Part shown: positions 24,434 to 32,965 of the stretch, one piece after another
Position numbering within the stretch: position 1 is the first letter of the stretch
How the letters are laid out: every line of letters starts with the position of its first letter
NCBI GenBank assembly: GCA_018268775.1
Contig: JAFDVV010000057.1
Location: 29,642-93,641 of the forward strand
Length of the DNA: 64,000 nucleotides
Source of the DNA: Acidobacteriota bacterium
GTDB lineage: Bacteria; Acidobacteriota; Terriglobia; Terriglobales; Acidobacteriaceae
Direction: 5' to 3'
Made by a program: the position numbers and the translations under genes
The notes under the pieces: generated by a model
What the model saw: only the letters and a program-made list of their open reading frames with translations
The model's database searches: none
What the model was told of the DNA's origin: nothing

Positions 24434-26827
24434 ATGGGCGAGATTGCGAAAGATGCCGTGTGCGGGATGCATGTGGCCGTTGCAACGGCAAAGTGGGCGT
24501 TCGAGTATGGGGGAAAGCGGTGGTATTTCTGCTGCGAAGGGTGCAGGAAGAAGTTTGCGAACGACCCTGAGAGGTATGCCGGGAGCCGGCATGACTCGCA
24601 TGCAGCCGGACTGGTTTCAATCGGAAACGAACAGCCTGCCAAGGCTGGTTGCTGCGGCGGTGGTCATGAGGGGAGGCATGGTGCGTCTGCGCAGGTAACA
24701 GCCGGGGCAGGGGCGGTGGGGAAGTATACGTGCCCGATGCACCCGGAGATCGTTAAGGATGGTCCGGGAAGCTGTCCGAAGTGCGGTATGGCTCTTGAAC
24801 CGCAGGAGATCACGGGTGAGGACGAGGGCAATCCGGAGCTGGAAGACTTTACACGCAGGTTGTGGACGAGCGTGGGTTTGGCGCTTCCCCTGATTGTGGT
24901 TATGGCGCTGGAGATGTTGCCGGGAAACCCGTTCGCGGGTTGGATCCACAGCCGGTGGCTGGGTTGGGTGGAGATGGCGCTGGCGACGCCGGTTGTGTTG
25001 TGGTGCGGCTGGCCGTTCTTCGAACGCGGTTGGGCCTCGGTGGTGCATCGCAGCCTGAATATGTTCACGCTGATCGCGCTTGGAACCGGAGCGGCCTATC
25101 TATATAGCGCGTTTGCAGTCATTGCGCCGGGGGTGTTTCCGGATTCGTTTCGCGAAAATGGCGCCCTGGGTTTGTACTTTGAGGCGGCAGCGGTGATTAC
25201 GGCGTTGGTGCTACTGGGCCAGGTGCTGGAGCTGAAGGCGCGAGACAAGACTGGAGACGCGATTCGCGCGTTGCTGGGACTGGCTCCCAAGACGGCGCGG
25301 CGTGTTGAGAACGGTGGAGCGGAGAGAGATGTTCCGCTGACAGAGATTGTTGTGGGAGACAGGTTGCGGGTTCGCCCGGGAGAAAAGGTACCGGTGGACG
25401 GTGTCGTGATCGAGGGGCGAAGCTCGGTCGACGAGTCGATGGTGAGCGGCGAGCCGGTACCGGTCGAGAAGGGCGAGGGTGATCGGGTTGTCGGCGGCAC
25501 GATCAACGGCAACGGCACGATCGTGGTTCGCGCGGAGCATGTGGGGGCCGATACGCTGCTGGCGCAGATCGTGAAGATGGTGAGCGAGGCACAGAGGTCT
25601 CGCGCTCCAATCCAGCGACTGGCGGACAAAGTTGCCGGCTACTTTGTTCCTGTGGTGCTTGCCGTTGCCGTGCTGGCCGCGGCGGCATGGTCGCTATGGG
25701 GACCGGAGCCGCGATTGGCCCATGCGTTGGTGATTGCGGTGGCGGTGCTGATGATTGCCTGCCCATGCGCGCTGGGGTTGGCGACTCCGATGTCGATCAT
25801 GGTTGCGACAGGGCGCGGAGCACATGAAGGAGTTCTGGTTCGCAGCGCGGCGGCGTTGGAGACGCTGGAGAAGGTTGACACATTGGTTCTGGACAAGACT
25901 GGCACTGTGACGGAAGGCAAACCGCGCGTGACGGACATCGTCGTTGCAGATGGTTTTAGCGAGGACGAATTGCTGAAGGTAGTTGCAAGCCTTGAGAAGG
26001 CAAGCGAGCATCCGCTTGCGGCTGCGATCGTTCATCGAGCAGCAGAAGGAGGAATTGCCCTTGAAGATGTAGGGGAGTTTGCTTCGATGACAGGAAGGGG
26101 AGTTGCGGGCGTTGTCGGAGGACGCCCTGTTGCGGCAGGGAATGAGACGATGCTTCGCGATGCGGGCGTTGCAGCAGGAGAGGCGGCCGAGCAGACAGAG
26201 CGGCTTCGTCGGGAGGGGAAGACGGTGATGCTGGTGGCGGTCGACGGGCGGTATGCGGGAGTGATCGCGGTCGCCGACCCGGTCAAGGCATCGACACCGC
26301 TGGCGATCGATGAGCTGAAGCGGAGTGGGGTGGAGATTGTGATGGTGACGGGGGACAATCGCGTGACGGCGGCTGCGGTGGCGGCGAAGCTGGGCATCGA
26401 GTTTGAAGCAGAGGTGTCTCCCGAGGGAAAGGCGGAGGTCATAAGACGGCTTCAAAAGGCAGGAAAGACTGTTGCGATGGCGGGCGATGGGATCAACGAT
26501 GCTCCCGCGCTGGCGGCGGCGCATGTTGGGATCGCCATGGGAACGGGAACCGACGTGGCAATGGCCGCCGGCGGCATCACGCTTGTAAGTGGCGACCTGC
26601 GCGGACTTCTACGAGCACGCGCGTTGAGTGTACGAACGATGAAGAACATACGGCAGAACCTGTTCTTCGCGTTCATCTACAACGCGGCCGGAGTCCCTCT
26701 GGCGGCGGGAGTACTATATCCGCTGTTTGGGTGGCTGCTGAGCCCGATGGTGGCTGCGGCGGCGATGAGCTTCAGCTCGGTTTCAGTGATTGCCAATGCT
26801 CTGCGGCTTCGGGCCGACAAACTTTGA
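24434..26827 (+). CDS. Heavy-metal P1B-type ATPase with YHS and metal-binding domains
   Basis: 797 residues. Residues 7-48 form a YHS domain ([19 protein letters not shown]). A His/Cys-rich linker ([11 protein letters not shown]) leads to a heavy-metal-binding domain at 97-125 ([20 protein letters not shown]). The ATPase core follows: actuator SGEP, transmembrane metal site CPC (443-445), phosphorylation DKTGT (487-491), SEHPLAAAI and [13 protein letters not shown] with these N-terminal domains is typical of copper exporters rather than zinc/cadmium. There is no classical HMA GMTCxxC domain. ATG 24434 follows GAGGAAGG at 5 bases. Predicted inner-membrane metal efflux. Confidence 0.93.
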   Translation: MGEIAKDAVCGMHVAVATAKWAFEYGGKRWYFCCEGCRKKFANDPERYAGSRHDSHAAGLVSIGNEQPAKAGCCGGGHEGRHGASAQVTAGAGAVGKYTCPMHPEIVKDGPGSCPKCGMALEPQEITGEDEGNPELEDFTRRLWTSVGLALPLIVVMALEMLPGNPFAGWIHSRWLGWVEMALATPVVLWCGWPFFERGWASVVHRSLNMFTLIALGTGAAYLYSAFAVIAPGVFPDSFRENGALGLYFEAAAVITALVLLGQVLELKARDKTGDAIRALLGLAPKTARRVENGGAERDVPLTEIVVGDRLRVRPGEKVPVDGVVIEGRSSVDESMVSGEPVPVEKGEGDRVVGGTINGNGTIVVRAEHVGADTLLAQIVKMVSEAQRSRAPIQRLADKVAGYFVPVVLAVAVLAAAAWSLWGPEPRLAHALVIAVAVLMIACPCALGLATPMSIMVATGRGAHEGVLVRSAAALETLEKVDTLVLDKTGTVTEGKPRVTDIVVADGFSEDELLKVVASLEKASEHPLAAAIVHRAAEGGIALEDVGEFASMTGRGVAGVVGGRPVAAGNETMLRDAGVAAGEAAEQTERLRREGKTVMLVAVDGRYAGVIAVADPVKASTPLAIDELKRSGVEIVMVTGDNRVTAAAVAAKLGIEFEAEVSPEGKAEVIRRLQKAGKTVAMAGDGINDAPALAAAHVGIAMGTGTDVAMAAGGITLVSGDLRGLLRARALSVRTMKNIRQNLFFAFIYNAAGVPLAAGVLYPLFGWLLSPMVAAAAMSFSSVSVIANALRLRADKL

Positions 26828-26894
26828 GGAGGATCAAAGTTAGCGATTAAGTACGTAATTAGAACAAAAAGCGGCGAGGTGATGCAGCGAATTT

Positions 26895-26931
26895 GTACGC
26901 GCGTTGGAATATATGAGGCCAACGCGCGTAC
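26895..26931. terminator. Shared hairpin between convergent genes
   Basis: A perfect 13-bp stem (GTACGCGCGTTGG 26895-26907 with its complement 26919-26931) and 11-base loop lies between the ATPase and the convergent sugar-isomerase-like gene. It can fold on both transcripts; no strong T-tract. Confidence 0.65.
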
Positions 26932-26941
26932 GAGCGCTTGG

Positions 26942-27793
26942 CTAACGTAAACCCATGCCTGCCATCACTCCGCGCATGTAGGCGAAGCTCTTTGTGACAC
27001 CGGGCATCGGGTCGTTTTCATTAATTTCGTACTCGAGATCAACGTTGCCTTTATAGCCGATGTCGACGAGGGCGCGGAAGATCGCGGGGACGGGCATGAC
27101 GCCGTCGCCGACTGCCACCTGGCTCTCTTTGACCATGCCGTTGGCGAGGTCCTTCATATGGAGATCGAAGAGACGTGGTCCGACCTTTTTGATGGCTGCG
27201 ACGGGATCGGTGCCAGTACGCATGGTGTGCCCGACGTCGATGCAGCAGCCGATGCGGGGATCCATCGACTTCACAACTTCAAGCACATCAAGGGGCGAGG
27301 GCCACTGTTTGTCTTCAGTGCCGTGATTGTGGATGGCGAGTTTGATGTCGTATTGCTTGACGAACTTTTCGACGCGAGGAAGGACCTGCCGGGTGGGAGC
27401 GCCGACGATGATGGGAATCCCGGCGGCCTTGACGTACTCAAACTTCGACTTGATGTCGTCGTCGTCATCTTTGCCGAAGTAGATGGTTCCGGCGGCAGTT
27501 AGCGTTAACCCTGCGGCCCGGTATTCCGCGGCCTTTGGGGCGATCTGGTCGAAGGGCGTCATGGGCAGATGGACGTCCTTGAGATTCAGGTAAGGGGTCT
27601 TGAGTTCCTTCATGAAGCCGATTAACTGCTGCTGGTTGAATTTGCGAAAGGTATAGCTGGCGATGCCCAGGCGAATCTGCGATGGGGATGCCGCCGGTGC
27701 GGCAAAAGCAGCGGATGTGTTGGAGAGGGCGGCGGTGGCGGCGAGAGCGGTTCCACCACAAAGCAGGCGGCGGCGCGAGAGGGTTGGATTCAT
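26942..27793 (-). CDS. Tat-exported sugar phosphate isomerase/epimerase-like protein
   Basis: 283 residues from ATG 27793 (ATG 27802 would add three residues). The N-terminus is a Tat signal: LSRRRLL then a hydrophobic stretch and cleavage near AAFAAP. The mature part is a xylose-isomerase-like TIM barrel: IRLGIASYTFRKF, LAIHNHGTEDKQW, GCCIDVGHT and DLEYEINEND hold His, Asp and Glu residues typical of the metal site. Tat export fits a folded metalloenzyme in the periplasm. It is divergent from a TonB-dependent receptor that is followed by a second protein of this type. Substrate unknown; sugar or cyclitol is inference. Confidence 0.85.
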   Translation of the reverse strand: MNPTLSRRRLLCGGTALAATAALSNTSAAFAAPAASPSQIRLGIASYTFRKFNQQQLIGFMKELKTPYLNLKDVHLPMTPFDQIAPKAAEYRAAGLTLTAAGTIYFGKDDDDDIKSKFEYVKAAGIPIIVGAPTRQVLPRVEKFVKQYDIKLAIHNHGTEDKQWPSPLDVLEVVKSMDPRIGCCIDVGHTMRTGTDPVAAIKKVGPRLFDLHMKDLANGMVKESQVAVGDGVMPVPAIFRALVDIGYKGNVDLEYEINENDPMPGVTKSFAYMRGVMAGMGLR

Positions 27794-27879
27794 GAAGGGC
27801 ATAGTAGCGAGGATGGCGGGTGGTCGTCCAGTTGGAAAGTGGTTTGCGAGAGGATGAAACCACTCAATTTTAATTTTCG

Positions 27880-27909
27880 TTGACACCACTGAAGCATTGC
27901 TGGTAGTTT
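27880..27909 (+). promoter_or_regulatory. Candidate sigma-70-type promoter for the receptor gene
   Basis: TTGACA at 27880-27885 and TAGTTT at 27904-27909 with an 18-base spacer, 66 bases before the receptor ATG. The -10 is imperfect, so this is tentative. Confidence 0.4.
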
Positions 27910-27974
27910 TCGTTCGCTCTTCAAACAATAAAAAATTGCGTCACGAGATTTTCCTTCATTTGGGAGGCTTTGCG

Positions 27975-30900
27975 ATGAAACGTTTATGGATGGTTCTGTC
28001 AGTTGCCCTATGTCTAGCAGCGTTGCCACTTGCGTCGAGAGCGCAGGCGGTCAATGCGACGCTGCTGGGCACGGTCCAGGATACGACCGGCGCGACAATC
28101 AACAATGCGAAGGTCACTGCAACGAACACGGCGACGTCGACCGTGTATGAATCGGTGACGAACTCCGCCGGAAACTATACGATCCCAAACCTTCCTCCCG
28201 GGACCTATTCGGTGGCGGTTGTCGCGCAGGGGTTCAAGAAGGAGACGCACCAGAACATCGCGGTGCTGATCAATACCGCGACGCGCGCGGACTTCGACCT
28301 TGCACCGGGCAGCGTTTCGGAAGAGGTGATGGTGACGACGGCGCCCCCGCTGTTGCAGACGGATCGGGCCGACATCAGCACAAAGCTGGAGGCGCACCAG
28401 ATCGACAATCTTCCGATGACGACGAACCGGAACTTCCAGTCATTGCTGAACCTGGTGCCGGGAACATCGCCTGCGACCTTTCAGCACTCGCAGTTTTTCA
28501 ATTCTCAGGGGTCGCTGCAGACGCAGGTAAACGGTTCGCCGCGTATGGGAAACCTGTACCAGATTGAAGGTATCGACGACGATGAGCGGACAGGCCTTCT
28601 GCAGATCATCATCCCGCCTGCGGATGCGATCCAGTCAGTGGATATCTCGACGAACAACTTCGATGCCGAGATGGGCCGCGCGATTGGCGCAGTGACGAAC
28701 GTGATCCTGAAATCGGGATCGAATTCGTTCCATGGATCGGCGTTTGAGTACATACAGAACAATGCTGTGAATGCGCGGTCGCGTTTTGGTGGGCCGCTGG
28801 GTCATCTTTCTTATAACAACTTTGGCGGCTCGATCGGCGGTCCAATCTTCAAAGACAAGCTGTTTTTCTTTGGCGATTACCAGGGGAGTACAGACCATGA
28901 GAAGTTGTCCAACACGTTTACGATTCCAGACGCACGCTACTTTACTCCCAATGCGCAGGGGTTCATCGACCTGAGTGCCATGCTGGATGGGACGAAAGTA
29001 AGTTCCGCCGGGTTCAAAGCAGGGCAGATATTCGATCCAACGACGGGAGATGGATCGGCCGGCAGTCCACGCACTCCATTTGCGAACAACCAGATTCCTA
29101 TTGGCAAGGTGAACCCCATCTCGCTGGATATTCTGAAGCGGGTCAATGCGGCTGCGGCACAATTTGGAACTCTGAACCCTTCAGCGCCGATTGGAGCGCC
29201 GGTAAATAACTACACCAGCAATCTTCCGTTCACGAAGGGAACGAACAGTTGGGACACGAAGATCGACTACACATTGAACGAGAGAAACCATGTAAGCGGC
29301 CGGTTCAGTTGGCAGCGGGTGAATACGTTCCAGGCACCTGCCTTCGGTCCATTTCTTGGCGGCCCCGCAGGTGGAGGCTTCCAAGGGACGGGCACGCAGA
29401 CCTCGTACAGTACGGGAGTGAATTACGACCATGTGTTTTCATCGACGCTGTTTACCGAAGCGCGCTTCGGTGTAGCTCACCTCCTAAACAATGCGCAACC
29501 CAGCAACTACGGCTCAAACGATGCGACTGCGCTGGGAATTCCTGGCGTCAACATCAATCAGTTCTCCAGCGGCCAGGTCGGTATCTCGATGGGCGGAGTC
29601 TTTACCGGCACGATGATCGGCTATTCTGCATCGGTGCCATGGATTCGTGCTGAGGCCAACATCGATTTCGTCAACAACTGGACGAAGATCATTCGCAATC
29701 ACACGCTCAAGTTTGGAGGAGACCTTCGGCGCGTTCGCGATGACCTGTTGCAAGACCAGACATTCAGCCCGCGCGGCGTATTCAATTTTTCGGACAACCA
29801 GAGCTCCGACTCGAGAGCAACAACCAACCTGGCAAACAATGTAGGGAGCTTCTTGTTCGATCGCCCGAGCAGTGTCGGCCGCGACGTGAACACGATCTTC
29901 CCAGCGTACCGGCAGTGGTGGCTGTTTGCCTTCGCGACCGACAAATGGCAGGTGACGCCGAAGCTGACATTGGACCTGGGGGTTCGCTGGGAGTTTTATC
30001 CTCCGGCGACTCCGAAGGTCAACGGCGGTTTCTCGAACTATATCCCCGACACAAACAGCGTTGTTATTGCCGGTGTAGGTGGCAATCCCTCGAATCTTGG
30101 GATGAAGACCCGCTATAACTACTTCGCTCCTCGCACCGGTTTCGCGTATCGTGCGACGGACAACACGGTTGTTCGCGGAGGATTTGGAATTAGTTATATG
30201 CCGTTCGCCGACAATAACTATGCCTACAACTACCCAGTGCGCGCCAACAATAGCTACGGTCTTCCGGCGGGCAGCCCCTATCAGGCCGCTGTGCTGGCGG
30301 ATGGAGTAACGGTTGCGACCTTCCAGGCTGGGTTCCCGGCTCCGGTTGCGGTTCCGGTTCCTTCAAACGGCGTCATTCCTATGACGACGTCCGGTCTGGC
30401 TGCGCAGAACCTGATTTATATTCCAACCGACTACAAGAACCCCTATACAGAGTCATGGAATGTAGCGGTGCAGCAGGCGCTGCCTTACGACATGTCGTTG
30501 CAGGTAGCTTACGTTGGGAACCATGGCGTGAGAGTTCCAGGCAATGTGGATATCAATAACCCATTGACCTATGGCGGGGGCGCCGGATCGAAGCCGGAGT
30601 ACAACTGTGTTGGGTGCCCGTCGACGGTACATCGTACGGCGACGACCAGCATGATCTTCAAAGGGTACTCGTCGAATTACCATTCGCTGCAGACGCAGTT
30701 GACGAAGCGCTTCAGTCATAGTCTCTCGTTCACATCAGCCTTTACATGGAGCAAAGGCCTGGGCTACATAAGCGGTGATGATGGAGGTCTGACGTTCTTC
30801 ATCAACCAACGCAGAAACTACGCTCCGAACGATTTTGATCGCACGATCAATTTTGCGCAGAGCTTTACGTATGAACTGCCCTTCGGAAAGGGACACAACT

Positions 30901-31436
30901 ACCTGACCAGCGGTCCTGCATCTTTTGTGCTGGGCGGTTGGAAGCTGTCGGGTATTGTTCAGGCCGTAACCGGTACGCCATTTACCGTTACAGCCAACGG
31001 CAGCTCGTTGAACACCCCGGGTACGACTCAGACGGCAACACTAAGCGGCCCATACAAGGTCATGCATGGTATTGGCAGTGCGAGCAAGTGGTTCGATACG
31101 ACGGCGTTTACACAGCCTTCGGGTTGCACCGCTACTCCGTGCACAGCGCAGAACGTTGGCTTGGGAAATACGGGACGCAACCAGTTCCGTGGACCGGGCT
31201 ATGTGCAGAACAATGTGTCGCTCTTCAAGAGCTTCCCGATCTGGCACGAGGCATCGCTGACGACGCGCTTCGATGCGTTCCAGATGACGAACACGCCACA
31301 GTACAACAATCCGAATGGAAGCCTGACTTCAGGAGCTTTCGGGACTGTAACCGGAACACTGGGTAGCGGTCAGGGGAGCGTAAATGGAATAGGCGGCGGG
31401 CGCAGCCTTCAGGCGTCGGCGCGGATTACGTTCTAA
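27975..31436 (+). CDS. TonB-dependent outer-membrane receptor, CarboxypepD_reg type
   Basis: 1,153 residues from ATG 27975, chosen for GGGAGG 7 bases upstream and the signal peptide MKRLWMVLSVALCLAALPLA ending SRAQA. The Ig-like regulatory domain (about 25-105: GTVQDTTGATINNAKVTATN) precedes a plug domain and a large barrel ending SLQASARITF. It is the same architecture as the receptor at 18263 but clearly divergent in sequence. It is flanked on both sides by Tat-exported isomerase-like genes, one divergent and one downstream on the same strand, suggesting a carbohydrate-type substrate (inference). Confidence 0.93.
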   Translation: MKRLWMVLSVALCLAALPLASRAQAVNATLLGTVQDTTGATINNAKVTATNTATSTVYESVTNSAGNYTIPNLPPGTYSVAVVAQGFKKETHQNIAVLINTATRADFDLAPGSVSEEVMVTTAPPLLQTDRADISTKLEAHQIDNLPMTTNRNFQSLLNLVPGTSPATFQHSQFFNSQGSLQTQVNGSPRMGNLYQIEGIDDDERTGLLQIIIPPADAIQSVDISTNNFDAEMGRAIGAVTNVILKSGSNSFHGSAFEYIQNNAVNARSRFGGPLGHLSYNNFGGSIGGPIFKDKLFFFGDYQGSTDHEKLSNTFTIPDARYFTPNAQGFIDLSAMLDGTKVSSAGFKAGQIFDPTTGDGSAGSPRTPFANNQIPIGKVNPISLDILKRVNAAAAQFGTLNPSAPIGAPVNNYTSNLPFTKGTNSWDTKIDYTLNERNHVSGRFSWQRVNTFQAPAFGPFLGGPAGGGFQGTGTQTSYSTGVNYDHVFSSTLFTEARFGVAHLLNNAQPSNYGSNDATALGIPGVNINQFSSGQVGISMGGVFTGTMIGYSASVPWIRAEANIDFVNNWTKIIRNHTLKFGGDLRRVRDDLLQDQTFSPRGVFNFSDNQSSDSRATTNLANNVGSFLFDRPSSVGRDVNTIFPAYRQWWLFAFATDKWQVTPKLTLDLGVRWEFYPPATPKVNGGFSNYIPDTNSVVIAGVGGNPSNLGMKTRYNYFAPRTGFAYRATDNTVVRGGFGISYMPFADNNYAYNYPVRANNSYGLPAGSPYQAAVLADGVTVATFQAGFPAPVAVPVPSNGVIPMTTSGLAAQNLIYIPTDYKNPYTESWNVAVQQALPYDMSLQVAYVGNHGVRVPGNVDINNPLTYGGGAGSKPEYNCVGCPSTVHRTATTSMIFKGYSSNYHSLQTQLTKRFSHSLSFTSAFTWSKGLGYISGDDGGLTFFINQRRNYAPNDFDRTINFAQSFTYELPFGKGHNYLTSGPASFVLGGWKLSGIVQAVTGTPFTVTANGSSLNTPGTTQTATLSGPYKVMHGIGSASKWFDTTAFTQPSGCTATPCTAQNVGLGNTGRNQFRGPGYVQNNVSLFKSFPIWHEASLTTRFDAFQMTNTPQYNNPNGSLTSGAFGTVTGTLGSGQGSVNGIGGGRSLQASARITF

Positions 31437-31463
31437 GGTCTGAGGCTATTTGCGGAGAATCGG

Positions 31464-31507
31464 AGGCCAGTTTCTGTTTCGGCAGAGACTGGCCTTATCT
31501 TTATCGT
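31464..31507 (+). terminator. Hairpin between the receptor and the downstream isomerase gene
   Basis: AGGCCAGTTTCTG pairs with CAGAGACTGGCCT (one G-T wobble), followed by TATCTTTATC. Only 96 bases separate the two genes, so it may be a partial terminator that lowers expression of the downstream gene. Confidence 0.65.
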
Positions 31508-31532
31508 TGTAACGCATTAGGAGGAACGAGCA

Positions 31533-32495
31533 ATGGATCGGATTTCGAGGCGCGGTTTTCTTGCGGGTGGAGTGGCAATTGGGGTGGCTGCCGGTATGGA
31601 GCGTTCGGCGTTTGCATACAAGGCGTCGCCGTTCAGAGTCGCGGTGATTACGGACGAGATCTCGCAGGACTTCGACCATGCATGCTCGGTTGCGGCGAAG
31701 GACTTCGGCATGCAGTGGGTGGAGCTGCGCGGGATGTGGAAGAAGAGTTTGCAGTCGCTGAGCGATGCAGAGATCGCAGAGGCGCAGAAGATTCTTGCGA
31801 GGTACAACCTCCGCGTGACCGATATTGCGAGCCCGCTGTTCAAGGTGGACTGGCCGGGCGCGCCGAAGTCGGAGCATGGCCCGAAGAACGCTCCCGTAGC
31901 TGGCGATGTGTTGAAGGAGCAGGATGCGGTGCTGGAGAAGAGCATCGCCCTGGCGAAGCAGTTCAAGACAGACAAGGTACGCTGCTTCGATTTCTGGCGC
32001 ATAGAAAACGTCGCGCCCTATCGCGAGGCGATTGACCATAAGCTCGCAGAGGCTGCGGCCGTTTGCGGGAAGCAGGGAGTGACGCTTGTGCTGGAGAACG
32101 AGTTTGCGTGTAACACGGCAACAGGCCGCGAGGCGGCGCGGACGCTTGGCGCGGTGAAGTCGCCGCACCTTGCGCTGAACTGGGACCCGGGCAACGCTGT
32201 GATGCGGGGCGAGTTCGATGCGTATCCGGCCGCATGGAATCTTCTGCCGAAGAATCGGGTTCATCATTGCCACGTGAAGAATGCGGTGAAGGGCGCCGAT
32301 GGCAAGGTGGTGTGGTCACCTGTGGGGACGGGGATCATCGACTGGACCGGGCAGTTTCGCGATCTCGCGAAGGCGGGGTACCGTGACGCCGTAAGTCTGG
32401 AGACGCACTGGCATGGCGGATCGTCGCCTGAGGATTCGACCAGGCAGAGCTGGGCGGGGATGAAGAAGGCGCTTGAGGACTCTGGCAATCTGTAG
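31533..32495 (+). CDS. Tat-exported sugar phosphate isomerase/epimerase-like protein
   Basis: 320 residues. Tat signal SRRGFLAGG with a hydrophobic core and a cleavage site near SAFAYK. The TIM-barrel body contains FRVAVITDEISQDFDHAC, VTLVLENEFACNTATG, LALNWDPGNAV, HHCHVKNA and a C-terminal VSLETHWHG, which supply Glu, Asp and His residues of the metal site of the xylose-isomerase-like family. ATG 31533 has AGGAGG at 8 bases. It differs strongly from the isomerase-like protein at 26942, so they are not recent duplicates. Probably shares a promoter with the receptor upstream. Confidence 0.87.
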   Translation: MDRISRRGFLAGGVAIGVAAGMERSAFAYKASPFRVAVITDEISQDFDHACSVAAKDFGMQWVELRGMWKKSLQSLSDAEIAEAQKILARYNLRVTDIASPLFKVDWPGAPKSEHGPKNAPVAGDVLKEQDAVLEKSIALAKQFKTDKVRCFDFWRIENVAPYREAIDHKLAEAAAVCGKQGVTLVLENEFACNTATGREAARTLGAVKSPHLALNWDPGNAVMRGEFDAYPAAWNLLPKNRVHHCHVKNAVKGADGKVVWSPVGTGIIDWTGQFRDLAKAGYRDAVSLETHWHGGSSPEDSTRQSWAGMKKALEDSGNL

Positions 32496-32526
32496 CTCTT
32501 GGTCTTTAGGCCCAAAGGTGAACTAC

Positions 32527-32557
32527 TGAGATTCTTCGGCTACGCCTCAGAATGACG
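32527..32557 (-). repeat. Degenerate dispersed repeat unit
   Basis: GAGATTCTTCGGCTACGCC then TCAGAATGAC, a short degenerate relative of the dispersed repeats, downstream of the isomerase-like gene. Confidence 0.45.
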
Positions 32558-32656
32558 GCTTTGATTGCTGCGATCCTCGGACGCGCAGGTCTGGCAGGCC
32601 TCTGTGCGTCTGTGGAAAGATTGCGATAAATGCGAAAACACCCCAATATATTGACG

Positions 32657-32685
32657 TTGACCTGCTGTTGAGCACTTGCTATAGT
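32657..32685 (+). promoter_or_regulatory. Promoter of the nrdAB riboswitch leader
   Basis: TTGACC (32657-32662), a 17-base spacer and TATAGT (32680-32685). Transcription would start near 32692, right at the first bases of the cobalamin aptamer, which strongly supports the call. Confidence 0.75.
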
Positions 32686-32689
32686 GAGT

Positions 32690-32860
32690 GAACTTCATGG
32701 TGTTGCTTGGTCGCAAGATGAGCAACTGAAAAGGGAATCCGGTGAAAATCCGGAGCTGCCCCGCAGCGGTAAGCAGGAACGAACGCTCCACAGAGGCACT
32801 GGCCGAAGGGCTGGGAAGCCGGAGCAAGTAGGCAGCCTGTGAGTCCGAAGACCTGCCATG
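32690..32860 (+). promoter_or_regulatory. Cobalamin riboswitch upstream of nrdAB
   Basis: The aptamer core is plain: GGGAATCCGGTG, a paired arm, GCTGCCCCGCAGCGGTAA, and the 3' B12-box region GAGTCCGAAGACCTGCC ending at about 32857. Known role: adenosylcobalamin or methylcobalamin binding represses the downstream gene. The downstream gene makes a B12-independent ribonucleotide reductase, which fits repression when B12 is available. Between aptamer and start codon, CTCCGAG (32892-32898) is exactly complementary to CTCGGAG (32953-32959), which contains the Shine-Dalgarno of nrdA; a competing local hairpin CACCTCC / GGAAGGTG could expose it. Confidence 0.93.
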
Positions 32861-32965
32861 AGTCGTGCCCGCAGGCACGAAATTCACACACCTCCGAGGG
32901 GAAGGTGCGGTGGTAGCGGTCTGCCCTTGGCAGGCATCTTCCGCTGTACCGGCTCGGAGCAAAGG

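Noticed and set aside
32858-32965. An N-terminal extension of nrdA starting at 32858
   Set aside because: That stretch is the riboswitch leader; its translation is not NrdA-like and a good Shine-Dalgarno precedes ATG 32966.
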